A stretch of 41,005 nt of DNA from Oscillospiraceae bacterium (GCA_017435965.1 JAFSEA010000024.1:1-41005), one strand, 5' to 3'. Positions 1 through 8,961 are shown, numbered from the stretch's first letter. The notes: generated from the letters alone by a model not told the origin. Made by a program: numbers and translations.

Positions 1-237
1 AAGAGTTCCCGTGACAACGACTGCACTTCCCACATTGAGGTGGACAAGTTCAGAAAAGTTTTCAAGTTTATCATCAATAACAACCTGAACGCTCTTGAAG
101 TAGGAGCCGTCGTTGAGTTCCATAAAACCGAATACCTTTGAATCTCTGACAGTACGCACCCAACCGCCTACGGTTATTTGCTTGCCACCAAAGGCTTCAG
201 CCGAAGAATACAACTCTTTTATGTTGGTAAGCTTCAT
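1..237 (-). CDS. asnS: Asparagine-tRNA ligase, N-terminal part (cut by window edge)
   Basis: Only the first 79 codons lie in the window; the gene runs off the left edge. The translation starts MKLTNIKELY and contains VGGWVRTVRDSK, then a FMELNDGSYF-like strand and VVVTGTL. This is the OB-fold anticodon-binding domain of class IIb aminoacyl-tRNA synthetases, and the KEL/GWVRTVR pattern is typical of AsnRS. The enzyme charges tRNA-Asn with asparagine in the cytoplasm. The ATG at 237 is preceded by GGAG at 9 bases spacing. The catalytic domain is not visible, so AspRS is not formally excluded, but the N-terminus fits AsnRS better. A tRNA-Asn gene lies at the other end of the window. Confidence 0.88.
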   Translation of the reverse strand, partial: MKLTNIKELYSSAEAFGGKQITVGGWVRTVRDSKVFGFMELNDGSYFKSVQVVIDDKLENFSELVHLNVGSAVVVTGTL

Positions 238-265
238 TTTTTTCAACTCCAATATATAAATCTAC

Positions 266-294
266 ATACAATATATTAAACCACAAAATGTCAA
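266..294 (-). promoter_or_regulatory. Candidate sigma-A promoter for asnS
   Basis: On the minus strand there is a perfect -35 box TTGACA (294-289), a 17 bp spacer and a weak -10 box TTGTAT (271-266). It sits about 30 bases upstream of the asnS start and downstream of the terminator of the preceding operon. Confidence 0.5.
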
Positions 295-315
295 AAAAGT
301 CCATACTAACTTTTC

Positions 316-366
316 AAAAAAAGAGGAAACAGTCGCCATTTTTTGATGTTGACGACTGTTTTTTGC
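316..366 (-). terminator. Terminator after the ceramidase-like gene, possibly bidirectional
   Basis: A 9 bp inverted repeat (327-335 with 353-361, arm AAACAGTCG) starts 10 bases after the stop codon of the 371-1660 gene. On the minus strand it is followed by CCTC and a run of seven T. On the plus strand it is also followed directly by T residues. Confidence 0.7.
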
Positions 367-370
367 AATT

Positions 371-1660
371 TTACTTTGAGATTTTTTCAAATGCCGCTCT
401 GAAATTATCACGATACAGCTTATCAAGACCCGGTTTAAAGGGACCGATATGACCATATTCGTTATGACAAGTAGGCTCATATCCACCCTCGGAAAGAACT
501 CTGTCATCCACTATATATGCACAGGCATCGGTATATCCGATAAAGCATACATCTTTTCCAACAAAGGCGGAAGCTGCAGCTTTCTTCACACCGAAGCACG
601 GCTCGCCGCCGACTGTTGCAATATAAAGACTATCCGAAAGCTTCGCTGCCTGACAATGCAGCGGCATACTGTGAGGAAGCTTTTCATAACCGCCGTTTAC
701 GATATTATAGGCATTAGACATATTGGCACTTGCCGGCATATCGGAGTACACCTTAAGCTTTTCCTCAAACCATTCAAGAGAAGCAGGCTCCATCGGAAGT
801 TCTATTGCAAAAGCATCTGATGCAATATCAAGCTCAATAGGCTTGAGTTCTTTATTATCGACTATATCCACAACGGTTTTGCATATATCTTTTGCAAAGG
901 CATCAACACCGCTGAAGTCTTTTCCTTCCCAATGCCAACGCTCTCCCTCCATAACTGCCGTGGGACGAGGTCTCACATCTCCGGCCGATGACTGGAAGAA
1001 AAGAGATGTACAGCCATAATAATTGGCATCAATGAGCTGACAGAGACGTCCCGGGAATTCTCCGCTTATGCGGTCGGGTGCCGGATAGAATACCGGGTGG
1101 CAAGCGTAGTTTGTCATAACAGATCGGACGTTTCCGCCCTCATCACGGACCGTGAGAACAAAAAGCTCACGGTCATGAGGATAGTCAGGTGCCGGATAGT
1201 TTCCAAACTTGCCGTCATATACTCCACGTCGGCTGATGTTGAAATCCGCATCAAAAATCCCGTATTCCGCTTTTCCTTCCTGCATTGAGCAGAGAGCGCA
1301 ATCAAGAGCTTCTTTTCCCTTTTCCACAAGCAAAAGCTCATATTCATCGCAATGACTGCCGGGGTTATAGCCTCTTCCTGCCGGTGCAGTATGTGCGTGA
1401 GTGTAAGAAATGATAACAGAGCTTTTGTCAATGCCATATTTTCCTTCCGCATATTCTGCAATGGCATCGTTTAACAGTCTGTCGTGAAACAGAAGGTCAA
1501 AGGACATAAGAACAAGCTTTTTCTTCCCATCGTCAAGGACTAAAGTTCTTATATATACATCATCGTGGACAGATGTAAAGTTAATATCAAAAGCACCTGT
1601 ACACGCAAGCTTCATAGACATAGGCGGTGTTATCACCTGTCTGGATATTCCAAATCTCAT
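371..1660 (-). CDS. Neutral/alkaline ceramidase N-terminal-domain-like hydrolase
   Basis: A 429-residue protein starting MRFGISRQVITPP, with GGAGG 8 bases upstream of the ATG at 1660; this start is better than a TTG five codons earlier. Motifs match the zinc-amidase fold of neutral ceramidase: SYTHAHTAPAG around H88/H90, NYACHPV around H188, and FFQSSAGDVRPR around S224/S225, the region that holds the nucleophile in that family. It lacks the C-terminal Ig-like domain of true ceramidases and has no signal peptide, so it is probably cytoplasmic and need not act on ceramide. Many Firmicute homologues of this length are uncharacterised. It is the last gene of a four-gene operon (gap 32 bases to yhbY) and is followed at once by a terminator. 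Fold assignment is fairly sure; the substrate is unknown. Confidence 0.72.
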   Translation of the reverse strand: MRFGISRQVITPPMSMKLACTGAFDINFTSVHDDVYIRTLVLDDGKKKLVLMSFDLLFHDRLLNDAIAEYAEGKYGIDKSSVIISYTHAHTAPAGRGYNPGSHCDEYELLLVEKGKEALDCALCSMQEGKAEYGIFDADFNISRRGVYDGKFGNYPAPDYPHDRELFVLTVRDEGGNVRSVMTNYACHPVFYPAPDRISGEFPGRLCQLIDANYYGCTSLFFQSSAGDVRPRPTAVMEGERWHWEGKDFSGVDAFAKDICKTVVDIVDNKELKPIELDIASDAFAIELPMEPASLEWFEEKLKVYSDMPASANMSNAYNIVNGGYEKLPHSMPLHCQAAKLSDSLYIATVGGEPCFGVKKAAASAFVGKDVCFIGYTDACAYIVDDRVLSEGGYEPTCHNEYGHIGPFKPGLDKLYRDNFRAAFEKISK

Positions 1661-1692
1661 AGAATAAACCTCCAATTACCAATCCGTCATTC

Positions 1693-1983
1693 TTATCTCG
1701 GAAGTCTTATCGTCTTGTTCTTTTCGGATTCACGATAAAGAACAAACTTGTTTCCGATACACTGAACAGGATGTGCTCCCGTTGCTTCGCAAAGCTCTTC
1801 ACAACAGAATCTCACATCAAGAAGTGCATTTTCCAAAACTTTTATTTTTATGAGTTCGTTTGCTTCAAGGGCGAGATCAACCATTTTTACGGTTTCTTCA
1901 TCAATTCCATCTTTTCCTATCTGATATTTTGCATCAAGACCGTTTGCAAGACCTCTTAAGTATGCTCTTTGTTTTCCTGTCAT
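1693..1983 (-). CDS. yhbY: CRM-domain RNA-binding protein YhbY
   Basis: A 96-residue protein beginning MTGKQRAYLRGLAN, with the family signature YQIGKDG near residues 20-26 and the closing GNKFVLYRES strand. This is the full length of the CRM (YhbY) domain, which binds pre-ribosomal RNA and associates with 50S assembly. A good ribosome binding site (AAGGAG, spacing about 9) precedes the ATG at 1983. It is sandwiched between a TIM-barrel enzyme gene (gap 20) and the ceramidase-like gene (gap 32), so it is probably co-transcribed with enzymes of no obvious relation. Confidence 0.92.
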   Translation of the reverse strand: MTGKQRAYLRGLANGLDAKYQIGKDGIDEETVKMVDLALEANELIKIKVLENALLDVRFCCEELCEATGAHPVQCIGNKFVLYRESEKNKTIRLPR

Positions 1984-2003
1984 TATTTATATCTCCTTTT
2001 AAA

Positions 2004-2867
2004 TTAACAATTCTTATACATATCTGACAATTTCTTTGCAGATTCTGCCATTTTTACTATTCCATTGTATATATTTTCTTTGGTATAAGCACTCAGGTAT
2101 GCATCTGCTTCCAAGGTAAGATAACCTGTATAATTGATTTCTTTAAGTGCCTTTATGATTTCTTCAAAATTTATATCCATCGAAAACGGTATCTGATGCG
2201 AATCGTGAAGCTTGTCATTATCGTGCAAATGAAGTGCCTGCAGTCTGCTTCCGAGAGCTTTTATCATCTCCACGGCAGAGGTGTCAGAGCCTTTCATTTC
2301 AGCGTGACCCACATCAAGGCAAGCCACCATAAAGTCGTCATTTAGCGCATCAACATGGGCACAGAAGCTTTCGGGAGTTGCACAAGCAGCAAAGCACGAA
2401 TGGCCTTTTTCATCATCCCAATTCCACATATTTTCCGTGGCAAGCTTCACTCCATATGACTTTGCAAAAGGCAGAAACTCACGATAAATCTCCGCATTTT
2501 CTTCCGGTCCTATATAGTTATCGGGATGGATAACGCAGATTTTGCCACCTGCCTCAGCGGTACACTCAATAGCTCTCTTGAAGTATGACTGTATTTCCTC
2601 GCAGTAAGTGGGAAAGGGCGCGTGAGACTGATTGCAGACAATTCCGTTATCAAGACCAATCTGCTTAAGCCTTTTTGCAAAAGCAAGATAATCTCCCGAT
2701 GCTAAAATATGGTCATTTTCAAAGAGTGTTTTATTTTCCCAATCGTATTTGCACATTGCAAACATCGAAAAATCCCATGCATCAAAACCTGCTTTTGCCA
2801 CATATTCAACTGCTTTTTCTTCACCGATAATTTTTGCAGCAGAACCTATTTCTGTTGATATTTTCAT
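2004..2867 (-). CDS. Sugar phosphate isomerase/epimerase-like TIM-barrel protein
   Basis: A 287-residue protein of the xylose isomerase-like/AP-endonuclease 2 superfamily. Expected metal-site positions are visible in order: CVIHPDNY, ATENMWNW (Glu), CLDVGHAEMKG (Asp, His), ALHLHDND (His) and LTLEADAY (Glu). The N-terminus MKISTEIGSAAKIIG is a first barrel strand, with no signal peptide. Relatives isomerise or epimerise ketoses or inositol derivatives in the cytoplasm; the substrate cannot be read from the sequence. It lies 39 bases after the C39-like gene and 20 bases before yhbY, so it is in the same operon. Its ATG is preceded by AAAGGAGAAAAT. Confidence 0.78.
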   Translation of the reverse strand: MKISTEIGSAAKIIGEEKAVEYVAKAGFDAWDFSMFAMCKYDWENKTLFENDHILASGDYLAFAKRLKQIGLDNGIVCNQSHAPFPTYCEEIQSYFKRAIECTAEAGGKICVIHPDNYIGPEENAEIYREFLPFAKSYGVKLATENMWNWDDEKGHSCFAACATPESFCAHVDALNDDFMVACLDVGHAEMKGSDTSAVEMIKALGSRLQALHLHDNDKLHDSHQIPFSMDINFEEIIKALKEINYTGYLTLEADAYLSAYTKENIYNGIVKMAESAKKLSDMYKNC

Positions 2868-2906
2868 ATATTTTCTCCTTTGGAATCGAAAAAAGAATTA
2901 TAATAA

Positions 2907-3503
2907 TTATTTTCTCCAGAACAAGTAAAAGCTCGGATCTGCAATCAGCGAATCATCCACTAAAACCTGCATATCGCATTTTGCTATTACATCATTTTTC
3001 ACTTCAACCAGACCTTTACGACCTTCTTCCTCATACTTTCCTTCTTTATATGAAGGGTCAAGAACGGCTATACGACCATCACGCTCTTCCGAAATTGCCA
3101 CAACATAGTGACCTTTTTTTGTAAACACGCCGGTATAACCTTCGCGGTCACATTTTGCATGAACAACTGCGGCGCCACCGGTGCGCAAGCAATAGCGCAA
3201 ACGTTCCGGGTCGTTTGTCATTTCAAAATCAAGGCCGCATTTATCTGCAAAAGCAGGGACGAACAGCTTGTAATTTGTTCCTATTCTGCGATTTGCCCCG
3301 GTATCATAAGAAAGCTGAAGTGCATCTGAAAGTTCAAATCCGCAATCCGGAATCAAACGGTCTGCCACCATAACCGCAGAACAAAGACCACAGCCCGAGG
3401 ATCTGACAGTAGTTGTGCGTCCTTTTTCCTTTTCTTCACCCTCAAAATCAACTCTTGTGGTGTAAAGCCAATGAGTGTATTCTAATTGATTAACATATTT
3501 CAT
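2907..3503 (-). CDS. C39-like cysteine protease fold protein, intracellular
   Basis: A 198-residue protein from the ATG at 3503 (MKYVNQLEYTHW). GGGGGG ends 9 bases upstream, which favours this start over ATGs 3 and 13 codons earlier. The layout fits the papain-like C39/C39-like fold: a Cys in SSGCGLCSAVM (C38), a His in KKGHYVVAIS (H132) and an Asp in AVLDPSY (D149). There is no signal peptide, membrane segment or ABC domain, so it is not a bacteriocin exporter. C39-like proteins of this kind are common and mostly uncharacterised in Clostridia. It is the first gene of the operon ending at 371 and has a near-consensus promoter upstream. Confidence 0.7.
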   Translation of the reverse strand: MKYVNQLEYTHWLYTTRVDFEGEEKEKGRTTTVRSSGCGLCSAVMVADRLIPDCGFELSDALQLSYDTGANRRIGTNYKLFVPAFADKCGLDFEMTNDPERLRYCLRTGGAAVVHAKCDREGYTGVFTKKGHYVVAISEERDGRIAVLDPSYKEGKYEEEGRKGLVEVKNDVIAKCDMQVLVDDSLIADPSFYLFWRK

Positions 3504-3548
3504 GAATCTCATCCCCCCGAAATTAAAAACACCAAATATCATTTTATC

Positions 3549-3577
3549 ATTATAACATCAGATTGTGCTTTTTTCAA
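3549..3577 (-). promoter_or_regulatory. Sigma-A promoter of the C39-like/isomerase/yhbY/ceramidase-like operon
   Basis: Minus-strand TTGAAA (3577-3572), a 17 bp spacer and a perfect TATAAT (3554-3549), about 46 bases upstream of the chosen start codon. Confidence 0.75.
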
Positions 3578-3646
3578 TATTTGTCGGCATTTTGCAGCGA
3601 ATCTTTTCTCATCACTCTTTTTCTTCCTTCGGATAGAGTTCGTTTT

Positions 3647-3675
3647 AAAAAAGCGTACTGAATTTTCAGCACGCT
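3647..3675 (-). terminator. Rho-independent terminator of the EF-G-like gene
   Basis: On the minus strand an 11 bp stem (3675-3665 with 3662-3652, one mismatch) is followed by TTTTT. A further perfect 13 bp hairpin (3687-3699 with 3703-3715) without a T-run lies between it and the stop codon at 3727. Nearly the same terminator hairpin recurs at 40832-40863. Confidence 0.8.
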
Positions 3676-3726
3676 CAGACTATAGAAGAGACCGACAGAA
3701 AGTCTGTCGGTCTCTTGCGGTATTTA

Positions 3727-5799
3727 TTATTCTTCTTCCATATATGCCTTGCGCTCTTCAATAATCTTCTGCTGAACATTGAAGGGAGCATCTTCATATC
3801 TCTCGAAGTTGAACTCAAAGGAGCCTCTGCCCTGTGTCATTGAACGGAGGTCGATGGTGTATGTGTTCATTTCAGCCATCGGAACTTCAGCTTCAACAAC
3901 AGAGAGTCCACCTTCAGCCGGATTCATGCCGAGGACTCTGCCGCGACGCTTATTGAGGTCGCCGATAACATCACCCATGTAGCTATCCGGAATATAAACC
4001 TTAAGGCTTCCGATCGGTTCGAGGAGAACCGGATCTGCCTGCGGAAGACCTGCCTTATATGCGAGGTTTGCAGCAACCTTAAATGCCATTTCGGAAGAGT
4101 CAACATCGTGGTAAGAGCCGTCAACGAGTGTTGCCTTGAGGTAAACTACCGGGAAGCCTGCGAGAACACCCTTGGAGATAGAATCACGGAGACCCTTTTC
4201 AACTGCCGGGAAGAAGTTCTTGGGAACTGCGCCGCCGACAATCTTCTCTTCAAATACGAGGTCCTCAACGTCACCGGGCTGGAATTCAATCCAAACATCA
4301 CCAAACTGACCGTGACCGCCGGACTGCTTCTTATGTCTGCCCTGAACCTTGACCTTTTTGCGAATCTTCTCACGATACGGAACTCTGGGTTCTGCAAGGT
4401 CAACATCAACATTGAATCTTGACTTAAGCTTTGCACAGAGAACGTCGATATGAATATCACCATAGCCTGTTACGACAAACTGACGTGTTTCAGAATTGTT
4501 TACAGTCTTGAAGGTAACATCCTCTTCTGCAAGACGGGTAAGACCCGATGCAATCTTTTCTTCTCCGCCCTTTGCCTTGGGGTTGACAGCAAGAGAATAT
4601 GTGGGAATCGGGAAGTTGATGCCCATAAGGTGAACCTTCTTATTGGGAGCACAGAGAGTGTCGCCTGTTCTTGTGATTGCAAGCTTTGCAACTGCACCGA
4701 TATCGCCTGTTGTGATTTCGCTGACATCTTCTCTCTTCTTACCGATTACGTGATAGAGGTGACCAATCTTTTCTGTTTCTCCTGTTCTCGGATTGAGAAG
4801 TGTCATATCACTCTTGACAGAGCCTGAAAGAACCTTGAAGTATGAGAACTTGCCATACTGATCGGATACTGTTTTGAATACCATAGCAAGAGTACTGTCG
4901 CTATCACCGACGGTGATTTCAACAAGCTCATTATCCTCATTTACTGCCATATCCTTGGGAGCATCAACCGGGCAGGGTGAATATCCCACAAGACCTCTGA
5001 GAAGAGCGAGAGAACCGATACCCGTATAGGCAGAGCCTGTGAATACGGGAGCAAGAGTTCCTTCCATAACACCGCGCTTTACGCCGTCCATATACTCTTC
5101 GATTGTGAACTCTTCGCCTGCAAAGTATTTTTCCATATACTCTTCACAAGTTTCAGCAACGCTTTCTGCGATCTGTGAACGAGCCATAAGAGCCTTTTCC
5201 ATACAATCCGGAGGAATGGGCATTTCAACAGCAGCACCATTCTTAAGCTCATAAGCCTTCATGGGGATAAGGTCGATAATACCAATAATCTTTTCATTTA
5301 CGATTGCCGGAATAACCATCGGGCAAACGGAAACGCCGAACTTTTCACGAAGCTGCTCATAAACGGTGTAGTAACGAGCATTTTCTTCATCTATCTTGGA
5401 TATGTAGATCATGCGCGGAATCTTCTTTTCATTTACACGCTTCCATGCAAGCTCCGTACCAACCTGAACGCCTGTTTTTGCCGTACATACAATGATTGCG
5501 GCATCGGCAACACGCATTGCCTGGTATACTTCACCTACAAAATCAAAATATCCCGGAGTGTCAATAAAATTGAACTTATGGTCATAAGCTTCAACGGGAA
5601 CTATGGAAGACGAAATACTGAACTTTCTCTTGATTTCTTCGGGGTCATAGTCCGATACTGTGTTTCCTTCCGAAACCTTACCGAGACGGTCAACGTTTTT
5701 CGTCATATACAAAAGGCTTTCCAGCAATGACGTTTTACCATCACCGCCGTGACCTAAAAGACAAACGTTTCTGATTTTTGATGCAGGGTATGCTTTCAT
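3727..5799 (-). CDS. Elongation factor G-like translational GTPase (divergent paralogue)
   Basis: A 690-residue protein with the full five-domain EF-G layout: G domain in about 1-270, then domain II (STLAMVFKTVSD), domain III, domain IV (VPYREKIRKKVKVQGRHKKQ to GHGQFGDVWIEF) and domain V ending MTQGRGSFEFNFERYEDAP. The GTPase motifs differ from canonical EF-G. The P-loop is GHGGDGKTS (16-24) instead of GHxDxGKTT, the G3 box is DTPGY (80-84) with Tyr where the catalytic His normally sits, and G4 is SKID (134-137) rather than NKxD. It therefore belongs to the EF-G-2-like family and not to housekeeping FusA, which lies elsewhere next to rpsL/rpsG/tuf. The exact role in translation is not established. 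It is monocistronic with its own promoter and terminator; the ATG has AAGGAGAG upstream. Confidence 0.85.
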   Translation of the reverse strand: MKAYPASKIRNVCLLGHGGDGKTSLLESLLYMTKNVDRLGKVSEGNTVSDYDPEEIKRKFSISSSIVPVEAYDHKFNFIDTPGYFDFVGEVYQAMRVADAAIIVCTAKTGVQVGTELAWKRVNEKKIPRMIYISKIDEENARYYTVYEQLREKFGVSVCPMVIPAIVNEKIIGIIDLIPMKAYELKNGAAVEMPIPPDCMEKALMARSQIAESVAETCEEYMEKYFAGEEFTIEEYMDGVKRGVMEGTLAPVFTGSAYTGIGSLALLRGLVGYSPCPVDAPKDMAVNEDNELVEITVGDSDSTLAMVFKTVSDQYGKFSYFKVLSGSVKSDMTLLNPRTGETEKIGHLYHVIGKKREDVSEITTGDIGAVAKLAITRTGDTLCAPNKKVHLMGINFPIPTYSLAVNPKAKGGEEKIASGLTRLAEEDVTFKTVNNSETRQFVVTGYGDIHIDVLCAKLKSRFNVDVDLAEPRVPYREKIRKKVKVQGRHKKQSGGHGQFGDVWIEFQPGDVEDLVFEEKIVGGAVPKNFFPAVEKGLRDSISKGVLAGFPVVYLKATLVDGSYHDVDSSEMAFKVAANLAYKAGLPQADPVLLEPIGSLKVYIPDSYMGDVIGDLNKRRGRVLGMNPAEGGLSVVEAEVPMAEMNTYTIDLRSMTQGRGSFEFNFERYEDAPFNVQQKIIEERKAYMEEE

Positions 5800-5856
5800 G
5801 TGTTTCTACTCTCCTTTAATCATCTGCGAAAATTAAGCAAATGTTAATTTTTATTA

Positions 5857-5885
5857 ATTATATAACAAATCCCAAGAAATTACAA
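5857..5885 (-). promoter_or_regulatory. Sigma-A promoter of the EF-G-like gene
   Basis: Minus-strand TTGTAA (5885-5880), a 17 bp spacer and a perfect TATAAT (5862-5857), about 57 bases upstream of the start codon. Confidence 0.75.
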
Positions 5886-5971
5886 GTAGAAATTTGTGCA
5901 TTTTGCAATTTATTTAAAAATTTTTTACGGCGTCATTTTGTACATTTTCACAAACAACGTTAAAAAATACA

Positions 5972-6010
5972 CAAAAATCGGACACACCACCGAAAAGTGA
6001 TATGTCCGAT
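5972..6010 (-). terminator. Rho-independent terminator of valS
   Basis: On the minus strand an uninterrupted stem of about 14 bp (6010-5997 with 5990-5977, including G-U pairs) is followed by TTTTT. It starts 7 bases after the valS stop codon. Confidence 0.85.
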
Positions 6011-6017
6011 CTGTTAT

Positions 6018-8663
6018 TTATGCTTTCAATTTTGCGATGCTTTCATCGATGTTTGCAAGCAGAGCTTCTGCCTTTGCAAGCTTTTCACGTTCACCTTCAA
6101 CAACATTTGCAGGTGCTTTTGCAACAAAGCCTGCGTTATTCAGCTTTCCGCTTATCATATTGATGTCTTTAAGGCATTTTTCACGTTCCTTTGAAAGACG
6201 TGCAATTTCAGCCTCTGTATCAATAAGCTCGTTCATTGGAATGAATATCTTTGCAGAACGGGAGATTACGGAAACCATCTTGGAGGTATCCCCTACTTCA
6301 TCCGACATAATGACCTCGGATGCAGATGCAAGCTTTACAAAGAATGCATTGCCAAGTTCAAAGACAGCCTTTGCAGAAGCATCATCGGGAACGATTATAA
6401 GCTGTGCCTTCTTTGAGGGCGGAACATTCATTTCTGCACGGCGGTTACGGATTCCTCGGATTGCCTGCATGAGAAGCTCCATATTATCCTCTTCTGTTGC
6501 AAAGGAAAGCTCTTTTGCAAACTCAGGCCACTTGGAAATCATAATTGATTCGCCGTCGTGAGGAAGTGTCTGCCAGATTTCTTCCGTTATGAAAGGCATA
6601 AAGGGATGGAGAAGCTTCAATGTGTTTGAAAGAACGTAACAAAGAACCTGCTCGGCACACTTTCTGCTTTCAGCCTCTGCAGAATCAGAAAGTCTCGGCT
6701 TTACAAGCTCAATGTACCAGTCACAGTAATTATCACGGATGAACTCCTGAAGCTTCTGTGCCGCAATACCGAGCTCATACTTATCGATATTATCTGTAAT
6801 CTCGGATACAAGAGTGTTGTACTTTGAAAGAATCCACTTATCTTCAAGAGCAAGCTTTGAAAGCTCGGGAAGCTCACACTTATCGATATTAAGGTTCATC
6901 ATAACGAAACGTGATGCGTTCCAAATCTTATTTGCAAAGTTACGGTTAGCTTCAACACGCTCGGGAATGAAACGAGTGTCATTTCCCGGTGAGTTACCTG
7001 TGATAAGAGTGAAGCGGAGTGCATCTGCACCGTACTCTTCGATTACTTCAAGAGGGTCAACACCGTTATTGAGAGACTTTGACATTTTTCTTCCGAGAGC
7101 ATCACGGACGATACCGTGGATAAAGACAGTCTTGAAGGGTTCAAGCTTTAAGTGCTCCATGCCGGAGAAAATCATACGTGCAACCCAGAAGAAGATGATA
7201 TCATAACCGGTTACCATTACCGATGTGGGATAGAAATAGTCAAGCTCGGGAGTTTTGTCCGGCCAGCCGAGAGTTGAGAACGGCCAGAGAGCAGACGAGA
7301 ACCATGTATCGAGAACGTCGTCTTCTTGACGGAGATGTGTGCTTCCGCACTTTGCACATTTTGTGGGATCTTCACGGGAAACATTTACAAATCCGCAATC
7401 CTCACAATAGAATGCAGGAATACGATGACCCCACCAAAGCTGACGGGAGATACACCAGTCGTGGACATTTTCCATCCAGTTGGTATAAATCTTTGAGAAG
7501 CGGTCGGGAACAAACTTGACCGTTCCATCGTTTACAACGCGGAGAGCTTCTTCTGCAAGGGGACCCATCTTTACAAACCACTGCTTTGATGTGAGAGGTT
7601 CAACAACGGTATTACAACGGTAGCACTGACCGACATTGTGCTTATGGTCACGAACTTCAAGGAGATAGCCTTCTTTTTCGAGGTCTGCAACAAGCTGTTT
7701 TCTTGCTTCGTATCTGTCAAGACCGTTATACTTGCCGCCGTTTTCGTTTATGCAGCCGTGGTCATCGATAACGAGGATTTCTTCAAGGTTATGACGCTTT
7801 CCGACTTCAAAGTCGTTGGGGTCGTGGCAGGGTGTGATTTTAACACAGCCCGTACCAAACTCACGGTCAACGTATTCGTCTGCAATAACCGGGATTTCAC
7901 GGTTCATAATCGGGAGAATGAGAGTTTTGCCCACAAGGTGAGTGTATCTTTCATCCTCGGGATGGACTGCAACGGCGGTATCACCCATCATTGTTTCGGG
8001 ACGTGTTGTTGCGATAACAACATATTCATCGGAATCCTTCACAGGATACTTGATATGCCAGAAATGGCCGTCCATCTCGCTGTATTCAACCTCGGCATCG
8101 GAAAGAGCCGTGGTACAGGTGGGACACCAATTTATGATTCTGTTGCCCTGATAGATGAGTCCCTTTTCATAGAGGCGGACAAAAACTTCTCTTACTGCTC
8201 TTGCACAGATATCGTCCATAGTAAATCTTGAGCGATCCCAATCACAGGATGCACCCATTTTCTTCTGCTGTTCAACGATTCTGTTTCCAAACTTATTCTT
8301 CCAGTCCCATACTCTTTCAAGGAATTTTTCTCTGCCGAGGTCGTGGCGTGTGAGACCTTCTTCCTCACGGAGAGCAGCCTCAACCTTAATCTGAGTTGCA
8401 ATTCCTGCATGATCTGTTCCCGGAAGCCAGAGAGCAGAATAACCTTGCATACGCTTTGTTCTTGTGAGAACATCCTGCAATGTACAGTCAAGGGCATGTC
8501 CCAGGTGAAGCTGACCTGTGACATTTGGCGGAGGCATTACTATCGAGAATGCTTTTTTCTTCTCGTCAACCTCTGCGTGGAAGTATCCCTTTTCCTCCCA
8601 TTCTTTATAAAGACGGCTTTCAACGTCTTTCGGATTGTAAATTTTTTCAAGCTCCTTTGCCAT
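6018..8663 (-). CDS. valS: Valine-tRNA ligase
   Basis: An 881-residue class Ia synthetase of normal length. It has the HIGH box in [16 protein letters not shown], the editing (CP1) domain with [16 protein letters not shown], a zinc knuckle CEDCGF/CAKCGS, the KMSKS box in [12 protein letters not shown], and a C-terminal coiled coil ([16 protein letters not shown] and following). It charges tRNA-Val in the cytoplasm and edits Thr-tRNA-Val. The ATG at 8663 is set by AAGGAGG 8 bases upstream; an in-frame ATG 11 codons earlier lies inside the leader terminator and is not used. Expression is controlled by the T-box leader at 8680-8930. Confidence 0.97.
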   Translation of the reverse strand: MAKELEKIYNPKDVESRLYKEWEEKGYFHAEVDEKKKAFSIVMPPPNVTGQLHLGHALDCTLQDVLTRTKRMQGYSALWLPGTDHAGIATQIKVEAALREEEGLTRHDLGREKFLERVWDWKNKFGNRIVEQQKKMGASCDWDRSRFTMDDICARAVREVFVRLYEKGLIYQGNRIINWCPTCTTALSDAEVEYSEMDGHFWHIKYPVKDSDEYVVIATTRPETMMGDTAVAVHPEDERYTHLVGKTLILPIMNREIPVIADEYVDREFGTGCVKITPCHDPNDFEVGKRHNLEEILVIDDHGCINENGGKYNGLDRYEARKQLVADLEKEGYLLEVRDHKHNVGQCYRCNTVVEPLTSKQWFVKMGPLAEEALRVVNDGTVKFVPDRFSKIYTNWMENVHDWCISRQLWWGHRIPAFYCEDCGFVNVSREDPTKCAKCGSTHLRQEDDVLDTWFSSALWPFSTLGWPDKTPELDYFYPTSVMVTGYDIIFFWVARMIFSGMEHLKLEPFKTVFIHGIVRDALGRKMSKSLNNGVDPLEVIEEYGADALRFTLITGNSPGNDTRFIPERVEANRNFANKIWNASRFVMMNLNIDKCELPELSKLALEDKWILSKYNTLVSEITDNIDKYELGIAAQKLQEFIRDNYCDWYIELVKPRLSDSAEAESRKCAEQVLCYVLSNTLKLLHPFMPFITEEIWQTLPHDGESIMISKWPEFAKELSFATEEDNMELLMQAIRGIRNRRAEMNVPPSKKAQLIIVPDDASAKAVFELGNAFFVKLASASEVIMSDEVGDTSKMVSVISRSAKIFIPMNELIDTEAEIARLSKEREKCLKDINMISGKLNNAGFVAKAPANVVEGEREKLAKAEALLANIDESIAKLKA

Positions 8664-8679
8664 CAAAAAATCCTCCTTA

Positions 8680-8930
8680 AAATAAAAATAACCCATGCCT
8701 TTTATAAGACATGGGGCGAAAGTGCATTACTTCGCGGTACCACCCATTTTCGATGCCGAAAGCATCCTCGAAAGCATATAACGGTGCGCACCGGTGCATC
8801 TTAATTATCTCTGTTCAGACACACAGCTCCGGAGTGACACTTCCATCTCCAACCTATTGTGCTCCCAGCAAATGCACAACTCTCTGAAAGGCTTTATGAG
8901 ACAGCTTTATCTCCATCTACACTATTAGTA
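8680..8930 (-). ncRNA. T-box riboswitch leader of valS with terminator
   Basis: On the minus strand the leader contains the canonical T-box bulge TGGGTGGTACCGCG (8746-8733), which pairs with the uncharged tRNA acceptor end. It is followed by a terminator stem (8715-8710 with 8697-8692 as core) and a T-rich tail (8690-8680). Upstream is Stem I: its base can form between GGAG near 8913-8910 and CTCC near 8836-8833. Just 5' of that CTCC is GTC followed by A, the expected place of the specifier codon, and GTC is a valine codon. This matches the downstream gene. When tRNA-Val is uncharged the antiterminator forms and valS is transcribed. The exact ends of Stem I are my folding by eye. Confidence 0.9.
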
Positions 8931-8932
8931 AT

Positions 8933-8961
8933 AGAATACAACATTATTGCACTAATGTCAA
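8933..8961 (-). promoter_or_regulatory. Sigma-A promoter of the valS T-box leader
   Basis: Minus-strand perfect TTGACA (8961-8956), a 17 bp spacer and TATTCT (8938-8933), immediately upstream of the T-box Stem I. The stretch between here and carD (8962-9058) is AT-rich and holds no gene that I can see. Confidence 0.8.

Noticed and set aside
3504..3542. Longer start for the C39-like protein
   Set aside because: The upstream ATG codons lie before or directly against the GGGGGG ribosome binding site and close to the -10 box; the ATG at 3503 has proper spacing.
3687..3715. Hairpin as the main terminator of the EF-G-like gene
   Set aside because: The stem is perfect, but no T-run follows on the minus strand; the next hairpin (3652-3675) has it.
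3727..5799. Housekeeping FusA or a TetM-type ribosome protection gene
   Set aside because: The GTPase motifs differ from FusA, and there is no tetracycline-resistance leader or mobile context; the EF-G-2-like family fits better.
8343..8804. Plus-strand frame of 153 codons across the valS start and its leader
   Set aside because: It is antisense to valS and the T-box and has no supporting ribosome binding site or recognisable protein motif.
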